From contig NZ_CP016538.2 in assembly GCF_001687625.2 (NCBI RefSeq), forward strand, positions 1,332,501 through 1,396,500: DNA of 64,000 bases, read 5' to 3'. Each line of letters opens with the position of its first letter. The stretch's first letter is position 1. Origin of the DNA: Planococcus maritimus (GTDB taxonomy: Bacteria; Bacillota; Bacilli; Bacillales_A; Planococcaceae). Positions 63,443 to 64,000 of this stretch are shown piece after piece. The notes under the pieces were generated by a model. That model ran no database searches, was not told where the DNA came from, and saw only the letters and a program-made list of their open reading frames with translations. The position numbers were made by a program, and so were the translations under genes.

Positions 63443-64000
63443 TTATCCGTTATAGCGGATCGGTGAAGCCGGCCCAAGATCAAGACCGAACAACATCCAA
63501 ACGATGAGCATCAAAGTCCAGAAGATCATGAAGAAAATCGAGTACGGGAACATGACCGAGATCAATGTACCGATGCCCATTTTCTTATCGTATTTCTGTG
63601 CGAATGCAATGATGATCGCGAAATACGTCATGAGTGGCGTAATGATGTTTGTCGAGGAATCGGCGATACGGTAAGCCATTTGTGTCAGTTCCGGCGAGTA
63701 GCCAAGTTGCATCATGATCGGTACGAAGACCGGTGCAAGCATTGCCCATTTCGCAGATGCGGAACCGATGAACAAATTGATGATCCCGACAACAATGACA
63801 AAGCCGATGATCAACGGAATACCGGTCAGGCTCATTGATTCAAGTGCTTCAGCACCGTAAACGCCGAGCACCATGCCCATGTTCGATTCAGCGAAGTAAG
63901 CGACGAATTGTCCAGCGGTAAACGCCAGGACGATAAAGACGCCCATTGAAGCCATTGTATCGGACATTTGAGCGGCGACGTCTTTGTCGCTTTTGATGCT
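63443..64000 (-). CDS. AbgT-family transporter, C-terminal part
   Basis: The last 185 residues of an AbgT-type (p-aminobenzoyl-glutamate/antimetabolite) secondary transporter; the 5' part is beyond the window. Visible segments include FAESNMGMVLG, FIGSASAKWAMLAPVFVPIM (the conserved hairpin region), YRIADSSTNIITPLMTYFAI, and terminal membrane helices ending LDLGPASPIRYNG. Reported activities of the family are uptake of p-aminobenzoyl-glutamate or export of sulfonamides; which applies here is unknown. Confidence 0.88.
   Translation of the reverse strand, partial: SIKSDKDVAAQMSDTMASMGVFIVLAFTAGQFVAYFAESNMGMVLGVYGAEALESMSLTGIPLIIGFVIVVGIINLFIGSASAKWAMLAPVFVPIMMQLGYSPELTQMAYRIADSSTNIITPLMTYFAIIIAFAQKYDKKMGIGTLISVMFPYSIFFMIFWTLMLIVWMLFGLDLGPASPIRYNG

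Overview
The window is a chromosomal stretch of a low-to-mid GC Firmicute, most likely a non-spore-forming member of the Planococcaceae (Planococcus or Planomicrobium-like). The evidence is gene order, which follows the Bacillus subtilis pheT-to-comC segment almost gene for gene as I remember it; protein families and lengths that match B. subtilis; TTG/GTG starts with strong GGAGG-type ribosome sites; and classic SigA promoters, an L-box, a T-box, and cre, FadR and PerR sites. The sporulation genes that interrupt this segment in B. subtilis (gerE, gerM, lonB, spoVID, ysxE) are absent from their expected positions.

Layout. 1-8.9 kb: pheT (5' end outside the window), rnhC on the minus strand, zapA, cvpA, polX, mutS2, a DUF350 gene and a 26-residue membrane peptide. 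9-14 kb: fatty-acid degradation block (lcfA-fadR-fadB-etfB-etfA), with a perfect cre site on the lcfA promoter and a FadR-type operator between lcfA and fadR. 14.1-21.5 kb: trxA, uvrC, lysine-riboswitch lysC, sdhCAB. 21.5-30.7 kb: thioesterase, MarR regulator, racE, rph, rdgB, tRNA-Arg(UCU), a YdcF-like gene, an OsmC-like gene, a TPR protein, tig, clpX. 30.8-40.9 kb: lonA, ysxC and the heme operon hemAXCDBL with a PerR-type site at its promoter. 41-48.5 kb: AbrB-family membrane protein, T-box valS, two overlapping RimK-like ATP-grasp genes on the minus strand, folC.

48.5-63.1 kb is the accessory region of most interest. It is a complete monoderm type IV pilus locus lying between folC and the prepilin peptidase gene (the comC position). 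It holds a GAF-GGDEF diguanylate cyclase; three minor pilins in GspI-J-K order on the minus strand with low GC; then on the plus strand a small membrane protein, a VanW/G5-like surface protein, PilB (with an MshEN-type c-di-GMP-binding N-terminus), PilT, PilC, the major pilin, PilM, PilN, PilO and PilD. An AbgT-family transporter gene, cut by the window end, closes the window on the minus strand.

Intergenic regions carry a mosaic family of long palindromic repeats (24.9, 29.1, 45.3 and 63.3 kb) that share a core motif and swap internal hairpin modules. A second repeat type occurs twice near 33.9-34.25 kb. I saw no insertion sequences, CRISPR arrays, prophage genes or rRNA genes.
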